Of a stretch of DNA of 7,756 nt, positions 6,001 to 7,756 are shown in pieces (the first letter of the stretch is position 1; each line of letters opens with the position of its first letter). The notes under the pieces are model-generated. The model saw only the letters and a program-made list of their open reading frames with translations, was not told the origin of the DNA and did not search any database. The translations under genes were made by a program, and so were the position numbers. Source of the DNA: Planctomycetota bacterium (lineage in GTDB: Bacteria; Planctomycetota; JAJSAM01); contig JAOZQC010000141.1 in NCBI GenBank assembly GCA_029932425.1, positions 1 through 7,756 on the forward strand, read 5' to 3'.

Positions 6001-7756
6001 TGTCCATCTCCACCGCCCGGATCCGCCGCCTCCTCGGCACGGAGATCGAGACCGCGGCCCTGGCGGAGGCCGTGGACATGCTGGGCTGCGACCTGGAGGA
6101 GGTGGCGGAGGTCCGGACCCACCGGTGCCCCTCGTGCGGGGCGGCGGTGAACCGGCTCCCCCGGGAGGAGCCGCCCCGGTCCTGCCCGGCCTGCGGCTTC
6201 GCGGGGGAGGAGCCTCTCGAGGAGATCGGCACCGACGAGGTGGTGCGGCTCGACCTCCTGCCCGCCCGGCCGGACCTCTTCGACGCCGCGGGCCTCGTGC
6301 GGGCCCTCCGGGGGTACCTGGGCCTGGAGACCGGGCTGCCCGCGTTCCCCCTGGAGGAGGGGGAGGTGGTGGTCCGCGTCGATCCGGCGGTCCGGGCGGT
6401 GCGGCCGGAGATCGCCTGCGCGGAGGTGGAGATGCCTCCCCTCGACGTGGAGACCCTGGTGGAGAGCTTCCAGCTCCAGGAGAACCTCCACTGGGCGGTG
6501 GGCCGGGGGCGGAAGAAGGCGTCCATCGGGGTCTACAACCTCGACGCGCTCACCCCCCCGATCCGCTACACCGCCTGGCCCCCGGACCGGCGCTTCGTCC
6601 CCCTCGGCATGCCGGGCCGGGAAATGACCCTGGCGGAGATCCTCCTGGAGCATCCCAAGGGCACGGCCTACGCCGATCTCCTCGCGCCCTACGACCGGTA
6701 CCCCATCCTCGTGGACGCCGCGGGGCAGGTGCTCTCCATGCCCCCCATCATCAACAGCGAGGAGACGAAGGTGGACACGGGGCAGACCCGGCTCTTCATC
6801 GATGTGACGGGCCACGACCGGCGCGCGGTGGAGGACTGCCTGGCGATCCTGGTCTCCACCTTCGCCACGCTGGGGGGCACGCTGCGCTCGGTGACCGTCA
6901 CGGACGGGGACCGGAGCGCCCGGACCCCGGACCTCGCGCCGGCGCGGGCCCGGCTCTCGCCGGCGCGGGCCTCCCGTCTCATCGGGGTGCCCCTCGACGA
7001 GGAGGAGGTCCGCGGGCATCTGGACCGCATGCGCTTCGGCACCGGGGAGACGCCGGGGGGGGAGGAGATCCCCGTGCTCGTGCCCCGCTACCGCGTGGAC
7101 GTGAAGCACGAGGTGGACTTGATCGAGGACGTGGCCATCGCCCACGGCTACCACCGCCTGCCCGCGACGCTCGTCCCCACGCTGACGGTGGGCCGGCGCC
7201 ACCCGCGGTCGGACCTCTCGCGCCTGGTGCGCCGGGTCCTCACCGGTCTCGGGTTCTTCGAGGTGCTGAACCTCTACCTCACGAACCGCGGGGAGCACCT
7301 GGAGCGGATGCGCCTCCCCGATGATCTCGGCGAGCCCCGGCTGAAGAACCCCATCTCCGTCCACCAGGAGATCGTGCGGGCGCACCTGCTCTCGGGCCTC
7401 ATGGCCTCCTTCGCCCTGAACCGCGCGCGGGAGATGCCGCAGCCGATCTTCGAGATCGGGCCCGTGGCCGCGGCGGGACCGGAGGAAGCCCGGGAGTCGC
7501 TGCACCTCGGGGTGGGGATCATGGGACCGCGCGCCGACTACGCGAGCATCCGTTCCGTGATGGAGTCGCTCCTCCACGAGCTGGGGGCGGCGGCGGAGAT
7601 CGCCCCCGCCACCGACCATCCCCTGCTCCCCGTCTTCCTCCCGGGGCGGGCGGCGGCGATCGGGAGCGATCCTCCCCTCGGCGTGATGGGGGAGGTGCAC
7701 CCGGAGGTGATCACGGGCTGGTCCCTCGACCACCCGGTGGTGCTGGCGGAGATCCA
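5991..7756 (+). CDS. pheT: Phenylalanyl-tRNA synthetase beta subunit, archaeal type, with zinc-ribbon-like insertion (3' end outside window)
   Basis: This is the tRNA-binding and editing subunit partnered with PheS. About 588 residues are visible and the frame is open to the right edge. The GTG at 5991 is the best start: GGGAGG (5978-5983) lies seven bases upstream, and the product then begins PVVSISTARIRRLLG, as archaeal PheT does. A second GTG at 6000 is spaced too far. Archaeal-type signatures include RPDLFDAAGLVRALRGYLGL (93-112), the B3/B4-like region with RFVPLG and LLEHPKGTAYADLL, LSMPPIINSEETKV, YRVDVKHEVDLIEDVAIAHGY (around residue 375), LKNPIS, FEIGPV and VMGEVHPEV near the end. Only a short C-terminal tail is probably missing. 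Residues 46-68 hold CPSC...CPAC, a four-cysteine zinc-ribbon-like insertion between the first strand region and the (N)RPD segment. That segment reads ARPD here. The bacterial OB-fold tRNA-binding domain is absent from the N-terminus, as expected for the archaeal type. Confidence 0.95.
   Translation, partial: MPVVSISTARIRRLLGTEIETAALAEAVDMLGCDLEEVAEVRTHRCPSCGAAVNRLPREEPPRSCPACGFAGEEPLEEIGTDEVVRLDLLPARPDLFDAAGLVRALRGYLGLETGLPAFPLEEGEVVVRVDPAVRAVRPEIACAEVEMPPLDVETLVESFQLQENLHWAVGRGRKKASIGVYNLDALTPPIRYTAWPPDRRFVPLGMPGREMTLAEILLEHPKGTAYADLLAPYDRYPILVDAAGQVLSMPPIINSEETKVDTGQTRLFIDVTGHDRRAVEDCLAILVSTFATLGGTLRSVTVTDGDRSARTPDLAPARARLSPARASRLIGVPLDEEEVRGHLDRMRFGTGETPGGEEIPVLVPRYRVDVKHEVDLIEDVAIAHGYHRLPATLVPTLTVGRRHPRSDLSRLVRRVLTGLGFFEVLNLYLTNRGEHLERMRLPDDLGEPRLKNPISVHQEIVRAHLLSGLMASFALNRAREMPQPIFEIGPVAAAGPEEARESLHLGVGIMGPRADYASIRSVMESLLHELGAAAEIAPATDHPLLPVFLPGRAAAIGSDPPLGVMGEVHPEVITGWSLDHPVVLAEI

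Noticed and set aside
5952..7733. Minus-strand 593-codon frame and a + strand 399-codon frame over pheT
   Set aside because: The pheT frame (GTG 5991 to the right edge) carries continuous archaeal PheT signatures; the others are shadows of it.
1..7756. Archaeal origin for the whole window, suggested by PheRS
   Set aside because: S20, peptide deformylase, bifunctional RibF and Shine-Dalgarno-led overlapping genes are bacterial features, so only the PheRS pair is archaeal-like.

Overview
The window is a very GC-rich (clearly above 70% by eye), densely coded bacterial chromosomal segment. Its core genes are bacterial: ribosomal protein S20, peptide deformylase and a bifunctional RibF. I cannot name the phylum. 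A Planctomycetota-like or other deep-branching high-GC lineage is only a guess from the style of S20 and the archaeal-type PheRS. I see no phage, transposon, CRISPR, tRNA or rRNA.

Layout. A truncated + strand gene for a kinase-like phosphotransferase enters from the left edge (1-549). A non-coding convergent gap of about 430 bases follows (550-979); it is GC-rich, holds several hairpins, and includes one weak intrinsic-terminator-like element just after the kinase gene. On the minus strand lie a multi-TPR protein (1341-2690) and, downstream of it, rpsT (980-1255), with an 85-base spacer that can fold a hairpin. A short AT-richer divergent region (2691-2820) holds candidate promoters facing both ways. 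On the + strand, def (2821-3336) and ribF (3333-4274) overlap by ATGA. A 169-base spacer with repeated palindromes and a foldable leader precedes pheS (4444-6000) and pheT (5991 to the right edge), which overlap by 10 bases.

How the genes relate. Most of the window serves translation: S20 (ribosome assembly), deformylase (N-terminal processing of nascent chains) and PheRS (charging tRNA-Phe). RibF supplies FMN and FAD, and the TPR protein is probably a protein-interaction scaffold of unknown partner.

The most notable point is that both PheRS subunits are of the archaeal/eukaryotic type, not the bacterial type, although the neighbours are bacterial. The beta subunit also carries a four-cysteine zinc-ribbon-like insertion near its N-terminus. 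No wholly new multi-gene system is evident. The unusual PheRS and its structured leader are the best candidates for follow-up.
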